This document shows positions 52,488 to 61,545 of a stretch of DNA of 64,000 bases, one piece after another. The notes under the pieces are model-generated. The model was not told the DNA's origin. It did no database searches and was given only the letters and a program-made list of their open reading frames with translations. The first letter of the stretch is position 1. Each line of letters begins with the position of its first letter. The translations under genes were made by a program, and so were the position numbers. Origin of the DNA: an uncultured Acetatifactor sp. (GTDB lineage: Bacteria; Bacillota; Clostridia; Lachnospirales; Lachnospiraceae); NCBI GenBank assembly GCA_910580225.1, contig CAJTXE010000001.1, positions 310,809 to 374,808 on the forward strand, in the 5' to 3' direction.

Positions 52488-53282
52488 ATGAAACAAAAGC
52501 AGACAGCACGTGTGCTTTCCCAGAAAGAGATCGCACCGGATATTTATGATATGTGGATAGAGACTTCCCTGGCAGCGGAGGCAAAGCCGGGCCAGTTTTT
52601 GGGGGTTTATCCGAAGGATAAAAGCACATTGCTTCCACGCCCCATCAGTATCTGTGAGGTGAGGGCCGGGGACGGCGGGCAATGGGGCAATGCACTGCGC
52701 ATTGTCTACCGCATCGCGGGGGCGGGAACCAGAGAATTTTCCTCATACGGTGAGGGAGACAGGATTGCATTGCTTGGACCTCTCGGCAACGGATTTCCCC
52801 TGGAGGCAGGAAAGGGAAAAAGAGTGTTTCTTATGGGCGGCGGTATCGGAATTCCGCCCATTCTGGAGCTGGCAAAATGTCTGGAGGCAGACATGGCATA
52901 TAAGCAGGTCATTTTAGGATATCGCGACAGGGAATTGTTCCTGAAGGAAAACTTTGAACGGTATGCTTCTGTTTATGTGGCTACAGAGGACGGCAGTATG
53001 GGGATCAAAGGCAATGTCATGGATGTCATTGCGGCGAATGAACTGGAAGCGGATGTGATATTTGCCTGTGGGCCCATGCCTATGCTGCGTGCCGTCAAAA
53101 AATATGCGCAGGAACGCGGCATTCCGGCGTATATTTCCCTGGAAGAGCATATGGCCTGCGGTGTGGGGGCATGCCTGGGCTGTGTGGTGAAAACGAAGGA
53201 AATCGATTCCCATTCGCATGTCCACAACGCCAGAATCTGTACCGACGGTCCTGTGTTTGAAGCGGAGACAGTAGAGATTTAG
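52488..53282 (+). CDS. pyrK: Dihydroorotate dehydrogenase electron-transfer subunit
   Basis: A 264-residue partner of PyrD that passes electrons from dihydroorotate to NAD+. The FAD domain shows LLPRPISI and YRIAGAGTREFS, the NAD-binding domain MGGGIGIPPILELAK, and the C-terminal 2Fe-2S cluster ACGVGACLGCVVK plus a final Cys in ARICTDGPVF. AAAGGA precedes the ATG. The 122-base upstream spacer holds one GAGGTGTG/CATACCTC hairpin (52380-52399) but no terminator; pyrimidine control by attenuation cannot be shown. Confidence 0.94.
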   Translation: MKQKQTARVLSQKEIAPDIYDMWIETSLAAEAKPGQFLGVYPKDKSTLLPRPISICEVRAGDGGQWGNALRIVYRIAGAGTREFSSYGEGDRIALLGPLGNGFPLEAGKGKRVFLMGGGIGIPPILELAKCLEADMAYKQVILGYRDRELFLKENFERYASVYVATEDGSMGIKGNVMDVIAANELEADVIFACGPMPMLRAVKKYAQERGIPAYISLEEHMACGVGACLGCVVKTKEIDSHSHVHNARICTDGPVFEAETVEI

Positions 53283-53406
53283 AGCACATTTGCAGATGGA
53301 TTTCTGTCGGACGTGCGTCATACAACTTCCGCATGCAGTGGGCAGACGGAGGATATGCCTGCCCGGGACACCAAAGAGCTGAGGCAGGGAAGAGGAGAAA
53401 ACAGAT

Positions 53407-54312
53407 ATGAATACAGAGGTTACAATCGCAGGCATTACTCTGAAAAATCCGGTTATGACGGCATCGGGAACCTTTGGCTCGGGGATGGAGTATTCCGAAT
53501 TTGTGGATTTGAATCGGCTTGGGGCCGTGGTGACAAAAGGGGTTGCCAATGTACCCTGGCCCGGAAATCCCACACCTCGGGTGACGGAGGTTTACGGGGG
53601 CATGCTCAACGCCATAGGGCTCCAAAATCCCGGTATAGAAGTATTTCTGGAGCGGGATATCCCTTTTTTAAAGCAGTATGATACCAAGGTGATAGTCAAT
53701 GTATGCGGGAAGACTGTGGAAGACTATGTTGATGTGGTAGAACGCCTGGGAGAGGAACCGACGGTGGCCATGCTGGAAATTAATGTGTCCTGTCCCAACG
53801 TGAAGGAAGGTGCCATTGCCTTTGGGCAGAATGCGGATGCCCTGTCCGGCATTACACGGGAGATCAAACGGCACGCAAAGCAGCCGGTTATTATGAAATT
53901 AAGCCCCAATGTCACTGATATTGGGGAGATGGCCAAGGCTGCGGAGGCTGCGGGGGCAGACGCGCTGTCACTGATCAACACCATCACCGGCATGAAGATT
54001 GACATCCATCGGCGGAAATTTGCCATAGCAAACAAGACAGGCGGTATGAGCGGTCCGGCCATCAAACCCATTGCTGTGCGGATGGTGTATCAGGCGGCCC
54101 AGGCGGTGAAGATTCCGATTATCGGAATGGGTGGCATTGCCAGCGGTGAGGATGCCGTGGAATTTCTGCTGGCCGGTGCAAGTGCTGTCAGTGTGGGAGC
54201 CATGAATTTCGTGAATCCCGGTGCGACCATGGAGGTGGAATCCGGAATCCGGAACTATATGGAACGGTATCATGTGGAAAATGTGACGGAACTGATCGGT
54301 GCCGTGTCCTGA
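53407..54312 (+). CDS. pyrD: Dihydroorotate dehydrogenase, type 1B catalytic subunit
   Basis: Oxidises dihydroorotate to orotate in UMP synthesis. A 301-residue TIM barrel with TASGTFGSGMEYSEF, GLQNPGIEVFL, the active-site cysteine in NVSCPNVKEG, IMKLSPNVTDI and the phosphate site GMGGIASGEDAVEFLLAGA. The active-site Cys (not Ser) plus adjacent pyrK identify the NAD-linked type 1B enzyme. It lies 124 bases after pyrK, probably in the same operon. Confidence 0.95.
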   Translation: MNTEVTIAGITLKNPVMTASGTFGSGMEYSEFVDLNRLGAVVTKGVANVPWPGNPTPRVTEVYGGMLNAIGLQNPGIEVFLERDIPFLKQYDTKVIVNVCGKTVEDYVDVVERLGEEPTVAMLEINVSCPNVKEGAIAFGQNADALSGITREIKRHAKQPVIMKLSPNVTDIGEMAKAAEAAGADALSLINTITGMKIDIHRRKFAIANKTGGMSGPAIKPIAVRMVYQAAQAVKIPIIGMGGIASGEDAVEFLLAGASAVSVGAMNFVNPGATMEVESGIRNYMERYHVENVTELIGAVS

Positions 54313-54370
54313 GAAACTCTCTGTCGGGAAGCTGTCGAGGGAGGGCGGTATATATCGGTGAATCCCTTCA

Positions 54371-54394
54371 TATATATTCTTATACGAGTATATA
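54371..54394 (+). promoter_or_regulatory. Hairpin abutting the ribosome-binding site of the DUF3794 gene
   Basis: TATATATTC-TTATAC-GAGTATATA, a 9-bp stem with one G-U pair, ends one base before TGGAGG (54395-54400). Its place suggests a possible effect on translation initiation; as DNA it could equally be part of a promoter. Confidence 0.4.
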
Positions 54395-54409
54395 TGGAGG
54401 TATTTTTTT

Positions 54410-55960
54410 GTGGAGCTGATTAAGAGAAATATACATATGGACCGAACGAGAGTTCAGGCCGTTACCCAGTTCACTCTGGAAGATGATGTCAACCTTCCTG
54501 AGAGCAAACCGGATATTGCAGCCCTGAATCTGGAAAAGGGAGAGATCCTTATTGATGAGATCAGGCCCGGAACGGACACAGTGACGGTTCGGGGAAAATT
54601 GATGTTTACGGTACTCTACCACACCCTGGAGGAGGGCAGCAACCTGGTGGTTCTGGAAGGCAGACTTCCCTTCGAAGAGAAAATTAATATTCAGGGCGTT
54701 GTGCCTGGGGATGCCGTGATTGTGGATGGGGAAGTGGAGGATATCACATTAAATATGATCAACTCCCGGAAACTGAATATTCAGTCCCTGATTACGATGA
54801 CGGCGAAAGTGGAGGAACTGTATGACGAGGAGGCACCTGTTGCCGTCCATGGGGACGAAAAAGTGGAATACCGTCGTATGCCGCTGAATCTGGCTCAGAT
54901 CGCCATCTGTAAAAACGATATTTTTCGGCTGAAGGAGGAAGTGGCACTGCCATCCAATTATCCCAATATTTTCCAGATTTTGTGGAATCATGTTTCCCTG
55001 GGAGATGTGGAGTTCAAGGTGATGGAGGAGAAGATCACGATTTCCGGGGATGTCCATCTGTTTCTTCTGTACGAGGGCGAAGGGGAAGAACATCCCTGCC
55101 GCAGCTTTGAGACCACTCTGCCTTTCAGCGGCATATTGGAGTGCCACGGCTGCCGGGAAGGGATGCTGCCGGATATCCGTTATCATTTGGGACAGCAGGA
55201 GCTGGCGGTACGTCCGGATTTTGACGGAGAAGAGCGTAATGTGGGACTGGAGCTGGTGTTGGATATTGCCATCCGTATTTATGAGGAGGAGAAGGTGGAG
55301 ATCATATCTGATATCTACGGAGTGTCCAGGGAAGTCAGTACCGTGTCTCACAGAGCGAATCTGCGCAGACTGCTCTCGAAGGTTACAGGAAAGACCAAGG
55401 TGACGGATCATATCCATGTTACGGGAGGAACCGTGCTTCAATTACTGCACAGTGAGGGAGCCGTGGCAATGGAACAGCACAATACCGTGGAGAACGGCAT
55501 TCTCCTGCAGGGCAGTCTGCAGGTGAAAGTGATGTACATTACAGGGGAGGACGAAGCGCCCTACGGCAGCACCCAGGCCCAGATTCCGTATCAATATACC
55601 CTGGAGGTGCCGGATATTGCGCCGGAGGACATGGGAGAGATACATGCGGAGGTAGAACAGCTTCAGGTAACCATGCTGGACGGAGAAGAGATGGATGTGA
55701 AGGCGGTCTTAAGTTTTTCCACGGTGGCATTTAAAAATGTGCCGGTGGATTTGATCAGCCAGGTCAATGTTTCGGATTTGGACAGCAGTACCATGAGCAG
55801 CCTGCCGGGGATAGTGATCTATATGGTGAAGGATGGAGATAATCTCTGGAATATCGGGAAAAAGTATTATGTTCCTGTAGATAAACTGCGGGAACTGAAT
55901 GCGCTTGACAGCGATGAACTGAAGACAGGACAGAAGCTTTTGATTGTGAAGGGCGGCTGA
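54410..55960 (+). CDS. DUF3794 (SPOCS) repeat protein with C-terminal LysM
   Basis: A 516-residue protein with three beta-rich SPOCS/DUF3794-type modules (about residues 35-135, 175-275 and 325-440) and a LysM domain at the end (YMVKDGDNLWNIGKKYYVPV; about 465-513). No signal peptide is present. Members occur in spore-forming Clostridia and are connected to spore coat or cortex assembly, which supports a sporulating host; SafA and SpoVID-like proteins share such parts. The start is GTG 54410 with TGGAGG nine bases ahead, immediately after the hairpin. It appears to be transcribed separately from pyrD. Confidence 0.85.
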   Translation: MELIKRNIHMDRTRVQAVTQFTLEDDVNLPESKPDIAALNLEKGEILIDEIRPGTDTVTVRGKLMFTVLYHTLEEGSNLVVLEGRLPFEEKINIQGVVPGDAVIVDGEVEDITLNMINSRKLNIQSLITMTAKVEELYDEEAPVAVHGDEKVEYRRMPLNLAQIAICKNDIFRLKEEVALPSNYPNIFQILWNHVSLGDVEFKVMEEKITISGDVHLFLLYEGEGEEHPCRSFETTLPFSGILECHGCREGMLPDIRYHLGQQELAVRPDFDGEERNVGLELVLDIAIRIYEEEKVEIISDIYGVSREVSTVSHRANLRRLLSKVTGKTKVTDHIHVTGGTVLQLLHSEGAVAMEQHNTVENGILLQGSLQVKVMYITGEDEAPYGSTQAQIPYQYTLEVPDIAPEDMGEIHAEVEQLQVTMLDGEEMDVKAVLSFSTVAFKNVPVDLISQVNVSDLDSSTMSSLPGIVIYMVKDGDNLWNIGKKYYVPVDKLRELNALDSDELKTGQKLLIVKGG

Positions 55961-56141
55961 GCAAATTTAAAATGTTAGGGAAATCTTAATCATTTAATAA
56001 ACAAATATGATACATTTCTGCCTTATATTATAACCATAAAATTTATTTGTGAAATACGGTATTATTTGCCCATGTGTTTGGATGGAAGAAAACGGATGGC
56101 CATTGTGTGGGGATGGACTTACGACGTGATGAGGTGGAGAA

Positions 56142-57581
56142 ATGTTGAGGCAGGAAAATCATGCGGGGAAAAGCATTGCATATGAGGAAGCTGAAGTCAG
56201 GCGGAATCCGTATCTGGCAGATTATGGTAAGCGGCATGCCGGTCAGGGAATGCCAAGGGCTGTATCTGGCCGGGAACGTACTCCGGGAAGGCACTGCGGG
56301 CAGGAGCAGGCAGGCGGAAAAATTGTGCCGCTGACAGCCCGGAATACGAAAAGGGGGGCGGGGTTGAGTCCGCATTCTGCCGGTGAGGAAAAATCCGGAA
56401 AAGATCTGTCTCTGTTGTATGGGGGCGAATTCGTTTCTGAATCGTTCCGAGGGAGGACAGCAGATTATGAGCGGGAAGCACCGGTACGCCGAAGGCGGTC
56501 AGCAGACGATGAGAGGACAGACGCAGTCGATCTCAGGCGGATGCGTTCAGAAGAATATAGAGAGTCCGGGGCATCCCGCCGGAGTTCGGCAGCGGATTAT
56601 GAGGAGTTCTCATCCGTCCGCAGGCGGATGTCCCAGGGAAGTGAGACAACTGTATCAGGGAGAAGACCGCGACCTTCGGACAGGGAAGCACCGGCCCACA
56701 GGCAGATTACTGAGGATTCGGATATCACCAGACAGGTAAGAAGGGGAACCGAAGCTGTCATATCCGGAAAGGATTATACCGGTTCCGGGGCCCGCACCCG
56801 GAATCGGGGATATGGGGGGGCCGGTACAGCAGTTCGGCAGGCGCCGAACCGCCGTCTGTCTTCCGCCGCCCGTGCCAGGCGGAAAAGGCGTGTTATGAGA
56901 CAGCGCCTGATGGTAGGGGTATGGATCTTATGTGCTGTGGCATTGGGGGTGGCTTTTGTGGTTCGGAGCCATCGCCCGGTACCCGCCGGAAGTGAACAGG
57001 AAAATACAGGAGGCATCTTGTCCGGCGGCGGTATTATGAATCAAATGGGTTTCGGAAAAACGGTCCAGGGCATTCCGGAATCCGTATTTGTGAAGCATCC
57101 AGACTGGGAAGAAAATTATCTGACGCCCAACGAGTACTCCAGGCCCGGGGAACCCCTGAAATCAGTCACGAATATATTTGTTCATTATACTGCCAATCCG
57201 GGAACCAGTGCAGCTCAGAACCGCAGCTATTTTGAGCAGCAGAAGGATACGCATGAAGCCAGTGTCAGTGCACATTTTATCATCGGCTATGAGGGAGAGA
57301 TCATCCAGTGCGTGCCCCTGGATGAGATCGCTTATGCCGTGATGACCCGAAACTACGACTCCATTTCCATTGAATGCTGTTATCTGGAGCAGGATGGCTC
57401 CTTTACTCCGGAGACCTATGAGTCCCTGATTTCTCTGCTGGCATGGCTGACGGATGCCTATCAGCTGGAGGCGGAAGATATTCTGAGACATTATGACTGC
57501 GGCGGCAAGAAATGTCCGCTTTATTACACAGAACATGAAGATGCATGGGAACAATTGAAAATGGACGTGGACAAGCTGTAG
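56142..57581 (+). CDS. Membrane-anchored N-acetylmuramoyl-L-alanine amidase with Arg-rich tail
   Basis: A 479-residue protein. The first 250 residues are disordered, rich in Arg, Ser, Glu and Gly, with repeated units such as ADYEREAPVRRRRS and ADYEEFSSVRRRMS. One membrane helix lies at about 256-276 (GVWILCAVALGVAFVV). The outside part (about 330-479) is an Amidase_2/PGRP domain with zinc ligands in IFVHYTANPG and LRHYDCGGKKCPLYY and the general SAHFIIGYEGEIIQ strand. It would cut the stem peptide from MurNAc. The long basic cytoplasmic tail is uncommon. Start ATG 56142 with GAGGTGGAG. Confidence 0.85.
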   Translation: MLRQENHAGKSIAYEEAEVRRNPYLADYGKRHAGQGMPRAVSGRERTPGRHCGQEQAGGKIVPLTARNTKRGAGLSPHSAGEEKSGKDLSLLYGGEFVSESFRGRTADYEREAPVRRRRSADDERTDAVDLRRMRSEEYRESGASRRSSAADYEEFSSVRRRMSQGSETTVSGRRPRPSDREAPAHRQITEDSDITRQVRRGTEAVISGKDYTGSGARTRNRGYGGAGTAVRQAPNRRLSSAARARRKRRVMRQRLMVGVWILCAVALGVAFVVRSHRPVPAGSEQENTGGILSGGGIMNQMGFGKTVQGIPESVFVKHPDWEENYLTPNEYSRPGEPLKSVTNIFVHYTANPGTSAAQNRSYFEQQKDTHEASVSAHFIIGYEGEIIQCVPLDEIAYAVMTRNYDSISIECCYLEQDGSFTPETYESLISLLAWLTDAYQLEAEDILRHYDCGGKKCPLYYTEHEDAWEQLKMDVDKL

Positions 57582-57584
57582 AAT
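57555..57584 (+). promoter_or_regulatory. Possible promoter of rpe
   Basis: TTGAAA (57555-57560), 18-base spacer, TAGAAT (57579-57584), overlapping the end of the amidase gene. Confidence 0.35.
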
Positions 57585-57662
57585 CTTTGTTAAAATAGAA
57601 CCTGTCAGCAAATGCCGGTCAGGAAAAAGTTACATACGGCAGATGCGGACAAGGAGGGCAGG

Positions 57663-58313
57663 ATGAAGATATTATCTCCGTCTATTTTGGCAGCAGATTT
57701 CAGCAGACTCGGAGAACAGATTAAGGAAGTGGAGCAGGCAGGTGCGAAATACCTGCACATAGATGTGATGGATGGGGTATTTGTACCGGATATCTCTTTT
57801 GGGATGCCGGTGATCTCCTCCATCCGGAAGTGTACGGATATTGTGTTTGATGTCCATTTGATGATTGACAGACCAGAGCGTTATATCAAGGAATTTGCCG
57901 ATTGCGGAGCGAATCTGATCAACTTTCACCTGGAAGCAACGGAGGATGTGGTGGGTACCATACAGAGAATCCGGTTTCTGGGCAGGAAGGCAGGCATTAC
58001 CATCAGTCCCCAGACGGCTGCGAAGGCGGTGGAACCTTATCTGAAGCTGGTGGATATGGTGCTGGTGATGACCGTGAAGCCGGGATTCGGAGGGCAGAAA
58101 ATGATACCGGAATGTCTGGATAAGGTGAGAGAGGTCCGGTCAATGGTTCTGGAGAAAGGACTCCGTACGGATATTGAGGTGGACGGCGGGATCCGGCTTG
58201 ACAATGTAGAACTGGCATTGGAAGCGGGGGCAAACATCATTGTATCCGGTTCGGCAGTATTTAAGAATCGTATTTCCGATAATGTTGCGGGATTCCTGGC
58301 GAAAATGCAGTGA
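57663..58313 (+). CDS. rpe: Ribulose-phosphate 3-epimerase
   Basis: Interconverts ribulose-5-phosphate and xylulose-5-phosphate in the pentose phosphate pathway. A 216-residue TIM barrel with LSPSILAADFSRLGEQI, the metal-binding HIDVMDGVFVPDISFG, FDVHLMIDRPERYI, VMTVKPGFGGQ and EVDGGIRLDN. AAGGAGG lies ahead of ATG 57663; an earlier open stretch from 57612 has no such site. Confidence 0.95.
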   Translation: MKILSPSILAADFSRLGEQIKEVEQAGAKYLHIDVMDGVFVPDISFGMPVISSIRKCTDIVFDVHLMIDRPERYIKEFADCGANLINFHLEATEDVVGTIQRIRFLGRKAGITISPQTAAKAVEPYLKLVDMVLVMTVKPGFGGQKMIPECLDKVREVRSMVLEKGLRTDIEVDGGIRLDNVELALEAGANIIVSGSAVFKNRISDNVAGFLAKMQ

Positions 58314-58402
58314 GTGCCGCCTGTTTTTCGTTGTGTAGATAAGCGGGCAGAGAATTTCAGAATGCGTTCTGTTGTTGGAAGACAATTCAGGAGGGGCGGA
58401 AT

Positions 58403-59131
58403 ATGCAGTTTAACGGGGTCGGAAAAGGACACGACAGCCAGATGCATATGCATCATGTGACGGATTGCGTGTTTGACCATGCACATTACAGGAAAAAGGA
58501 GGAGTCTGCCGCATCCGGGTCAGGGATGGAATCGCAGGCATTGGATATGACGCAGAAAGAGCAGGAGGGAGAATTGTCTTTGTCAGCCTGGCTGGACAGG
58601 ATGTTCGGAAAGGGGAAGGGGTTTCTCCGAGGGTTTTGGAACGGAAGCGGTTCTGCCGTCCGGGGCGTGACGGAAGGGCGGGAGGACATTGCCGGGACGG
58701 GCAGTCTGACCGGTCGGCAGGCTTCGGACAGCCAGGATATCTCGGCACCAGGCGCTGCCGAAGGATTGCATTCCGCACAGGTTTCGGCGGCGTCAGCGTC
58801 AGTTCCACCGCCCAGGATGATAGAGAACAACCCATACTTTTCTGCCATAGAGGACACAGGCAGAAAGCAGGAGAATCTGTGGCAGAAGGTGCGGGTGAAA
58901 TTTCGGGATGTCAGCGGCAGGCTGGCGGGACATCTGCCGGGAAATTTTTTTCAGACCGGAAACCAGGACTCCTTTCAGTCAAATCGGCAGAAACCGAAAA
59001 CAGATCTTCGGAAACACAGCAGATATCATGAAGATAAACTGGAAATCGATTGTGTATTGACGGATGACAGCTATCTGCTGGATTCATATGACCGGAAAGG
59101 GGAATACAGCAGGCTTTCGGCAAAGAAATAG
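58403..59131 (+). CDS. Unrecognised hydrophilic protein downstream of rpe
   Basis: A 242-residue protein with no signal peptide or membrane helix. The first 30 residues are rich in His (HDSQMHMHHVTDCVFDHAHY), possibly metal binding. The middle (45-140) is low-complexity Gly/Ser/Ala. The C-terminal 100 residues are charged and contain MIENNPYFSAIED and DDSYLLDSYDRKGEYSRL, which look like a conserved tail motif. GGAGGGG precedes ATG 58403. I do not recognise a family and assign no function. Confidence 0.72.
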   Translation: MQFNGVGKGHDSQMHMHHVTDCVFDHAHYRKKEESAASGSGMESQALDMTQKEQEGELSLSAWLDRMFGKGKGFLRGFWNGSGSAVRGVTEGREDIAGTGSLTGRQASDSQDISAPGAAEGLHSAQVSAASASVPPPRMIENNPYFSAIEDTGRKQENLWQKVRVKFRDVSGRLAGHLPGNFFQTGNQDSFQSNRQKPKTDLRKHSRYHEDKLEIDCVLTDDSYLLDSYDRKGEYSRLSAKK

Positions 59132-59260
59132 AAGATAGATGAGCATGGCAGATTTTCGAAATTGACAGGATTCGAGTTATTGACAGACAATGGGGTTTGT
59201 GTTACCTTTTTATATAGATAAAAGTTTGTCGGATTCTTATTTTATAAAAAAGGCATACCG

Positions 59261-59305
59261 GCTCGTCTTCTGGTGCAAGATAGGCAGTAGGAGACGGGCT
59301 TTTTT
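59261..59305 (+). terminator. Terminator between the unknown gene and metG
   Basis: GCTCGTCT and AGACGGGC pair across about 25 bases, followed by TTTTTT. No T-box consensus (AGGGTGGNACCGCG) is seen here, so it is read as a simple terminator. Confidence 0.7.
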
Positions 59306-59400
59306 GAAACTTTCAGGTTTCAGGCATATGCGGTGCGTTGGGGAAGATCCGTTTTGTGTATGCATCCGGCAATCAAATGGAAAACAGGAGGAGAACGGAA

Positions 59401-61455
59401 ATGGAGAGTAAGGGAAAGTACTATCTTACCACGGCCATTGCCTATACTTCGGGCAGGCCCCACATTGGCAACAATTACGAGATCGTGCTGGCAGACAGTA
59501 TTGCGCGTTTCAGAAGAAAAGAAGGATATGATGTCTTCTTTCAGACAGGCACGGATGAGCACGGTCAGAAGATTGAGATGAAGGCACAGGAGGCAGGAGT
59601 AAGCCCCAAGGTTTTTGTAGACAATGTGGCGGGGATTATCCGGGGGATGTGCGATAAGCTGAATATTTCCTATGATAAATTTATTCGGACTACGGACGAT
59701 TATCATGAGAAACAGGTGCAGAAGATTTTCAGGCGTCTGTATGAACAGGGAGATATCTATAAGGGAGCCTATGAGGGAATGTACTGTACGCCCTGTGAGT
59801 CCTTCTGGACTGAGTCACAGCTGGTGGAAGGCAAGTGCCCGGACTGCGGCAGGGAAGTGAAGCCCGCCAGTGAGGAGGCCTACTTTTTCCGTATGAGCAG
59901 GTATGCGGACAGGCTGATCAGGCATATCAATGATCACCCGGAATTTATCCAGCCGGTGTCCCGCAAAAATGAGATGATGAACAATTTCCTTCTTCCGGGG
60001 CTCCAGGATCTGTGTGTTTCCAGGACATCGTTTCAATGGGGAGTTCCGGTAGATTTTGATGATAAACATGTAGTATATGTGTGGCTGGATGCCCTGACGA
60101 ACTATATCACCGGTGTGGGATATGATGCGGAGGGGAATTCCACGGAGCAATATCAGAAGCTCTGGCCTGCGGATCTGCATCTCATCGGAAAGGATATTAT
60201 TCGGTTTCATACCATTTACTGGCCCATCTTTCTGATGGCCCTGGGGGAGCCGCTGCCGAAGCAGATTTTCGGACATCCCTGGCTGATGATGAACGGCGGG
60301 AAGATGAGTAAGTCCAAAGGGAATGTGATATATGTGGACGATCTGGCGGACTTTTTCGGTGTGGATGCGGTGCGCTATTACATGATTCATGAGATGCCTT
60401 TCGAAAATGACGGAAATGCCACCTGGGAACTCATTGCGGAGCGTACCAATTCGGATCTTGCCAACACCTTGGGGAATCTGGTAAATCGTACCATCTCCAT
60501 GAGCAACAAGTATTTCGGAGGCGTGGTTTCCCGCAGGGAGACGATTCTGACAGAACAGGAGAAGGCCACAGACAGGGATCTGTGTCTCACCGCCATTGGC
60601 ACGCTGACAAAGACGGCTGCAAAGATGGAGGAGCTGCGTGTGGCAGATGCGCTGACGGAGGTCTTCGCCCTGTTCAAGCGCTGCAACAAATACATTGACG
60701 AGACAGAGCCCTGGGTTCTGGCCAAGAATCCGGACAGGGCAGACAGACTGTCCACGGTGCTTTACAATCTGGTGGAGAGCATTGTCATAGGAACCTCCCT
60801 GTTGGAGCCTTTTATGCCGGAGACTGCGGCAAAGATCGCTGCGCAGCTGAATACTTCTCTGAGGGATTTTGACTGTCTGGGAATCTTTGGACTCTTGCCG
60901 GACGGACACAAACTCACGGAGAAGCCGGAGATCCTTTTTGCGAGACTGGATAAGAAGGAAGTGGAGAAAAAGGAAGAGGAGGTTCTGGCAGCCATGACAG
61001 CGTCGGCAGAGGCTTCCGTCAGTGCAGGCGAAAACGGAGACACCGGGAAGAGGGAAGCCGGAACCGAAGCGCTATCGGGGATACAGGCGGATGAAAACGG
61101 CGCGGAAATGATCGATAGGGACGCCAAACCCGAGATCACTTATGATGACTTTGCCAAAATGCAGTTCCAGGTAGGGGAAATTCTGTCCTGTGAGGCAGTG
61201 CCAAAGTCAAAGAAGCTGCTTTGCAGCCAGGTGAAGATCGGCAGCCAGGTAAAGCAGATCGTATCCGGCATCAAGGCCTATTATTCTCCGGAGGAAATGG
61301 TGGGCAAGAAGGTGATGGTGCTGGTGAACTTAAAGCCTGCAAAACTGGCAGGGGTATTGTCAGAGGGCATGCTTCTGTGTGCGGAGGACGCACAGGGGAA
61401 CCTGGCGCTGGTGAAACCGGAGAAGGAGATGCCCTCGGGAGCGGAAATCGCCTGA
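59401..61455 (+). CDS. metG: Methionyl-tRNA synthetase with C-terminal tRNA-binding domain
   Basis: A 684-residue class I synthetase. HIGH equivalent HIGN in GRPHIGNNYEI, a single CxxC pair of knuckles (CTPCESFW and CPDCG), the KMSKSKGN loop and the anticodon domain. A Ser/Glu-rich linker leads to a Trbp111-type OB domain (578-684) for tRNA binding and dimerisation. The start is ATG 59401 with AGGAGGAG eight bases ahead; in-frame ATGs upstream (59338, 59377) lack such a site. A terminator precedes the gene, and its promoter was not clearly seen. Confidence 0.95.
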   Translation: MESKGKYYLTTAIAYTSGRPHIGNNYEIVLADSIARFRRKEGYDVFFQTGTDEHGQKIEMKAQEAGVSPKVFVDNVAGIIRGMCDKLNISYDKFIRTTDDYHEKQVQKIFRRLYEQGDIYKGAYEGMYCTPCESFWTESQLVEGKCPDCGREVKPASEEAYFFRMSRYADRLIRHINDHPEFIQPVSRKNEMMNNFLLPGLQDLCVSRTSFQWGVPVDFDDKHVVYVWLDALTNYITGVGYDAEGNSTEQYQKLWPADLHLIGKDIIRFHTIYWPIFLMALGEPLPKQIFGHPWLMMNGGKMSKSKGNVIYVDDLADFFGVDAVRYYMIHEMPFENDGNATWELIAERTNSDLANTLGNLVNRTISMSNKYFGGVVSRRETILTEQEKATDRDLCLTAIGTLTKTAAKMEELRVADALTEVFALFKRCNKYIDETEPWVLAKNPDRADRLSTVLYNLVESIVIGTSLLEPFMPETAAKIAAQLNTSLRDFDCLGIFGLLPDGHKLTEKPEILFARLDKKEVEKKEEEVLAAMTASAEASVSAGENGDTGKREAGTEALSGIQADENGAEMIDRDAKPEITYDDFAKMQFQVGEILSCEAVPKSKKLLCSQVKIGSQVKQIVSGIKAYYSPEEMVGKKVMVLVNLKPAKLAGVLSEGMLLCAEDAQGNLALVKPEKEMPSGAEIA

Positions 61456-61545
61456 GCGGACGGGACAGCGGGGCAGGAGATCAGCAGAGAAGACGGACGA
61501 TTGCTTGATATGCACTCCCAAGCGCCCAGGGGGAATAAAGGTGGA

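Noticed and set aside
55989..56016. ATCATTT and GATACATT as a sigma-E sporulation promoter upstream of the amidase
   Set aside because: The -10 is fair but the -35 is poor, and AT-rich sequence gives such matches by chance.
59132..59400. Possible T-box riboswitch ahead of metG
   Set aside because: The conserved T-box sequence and specifier-loop features are absent; only a simple terminator is seen.
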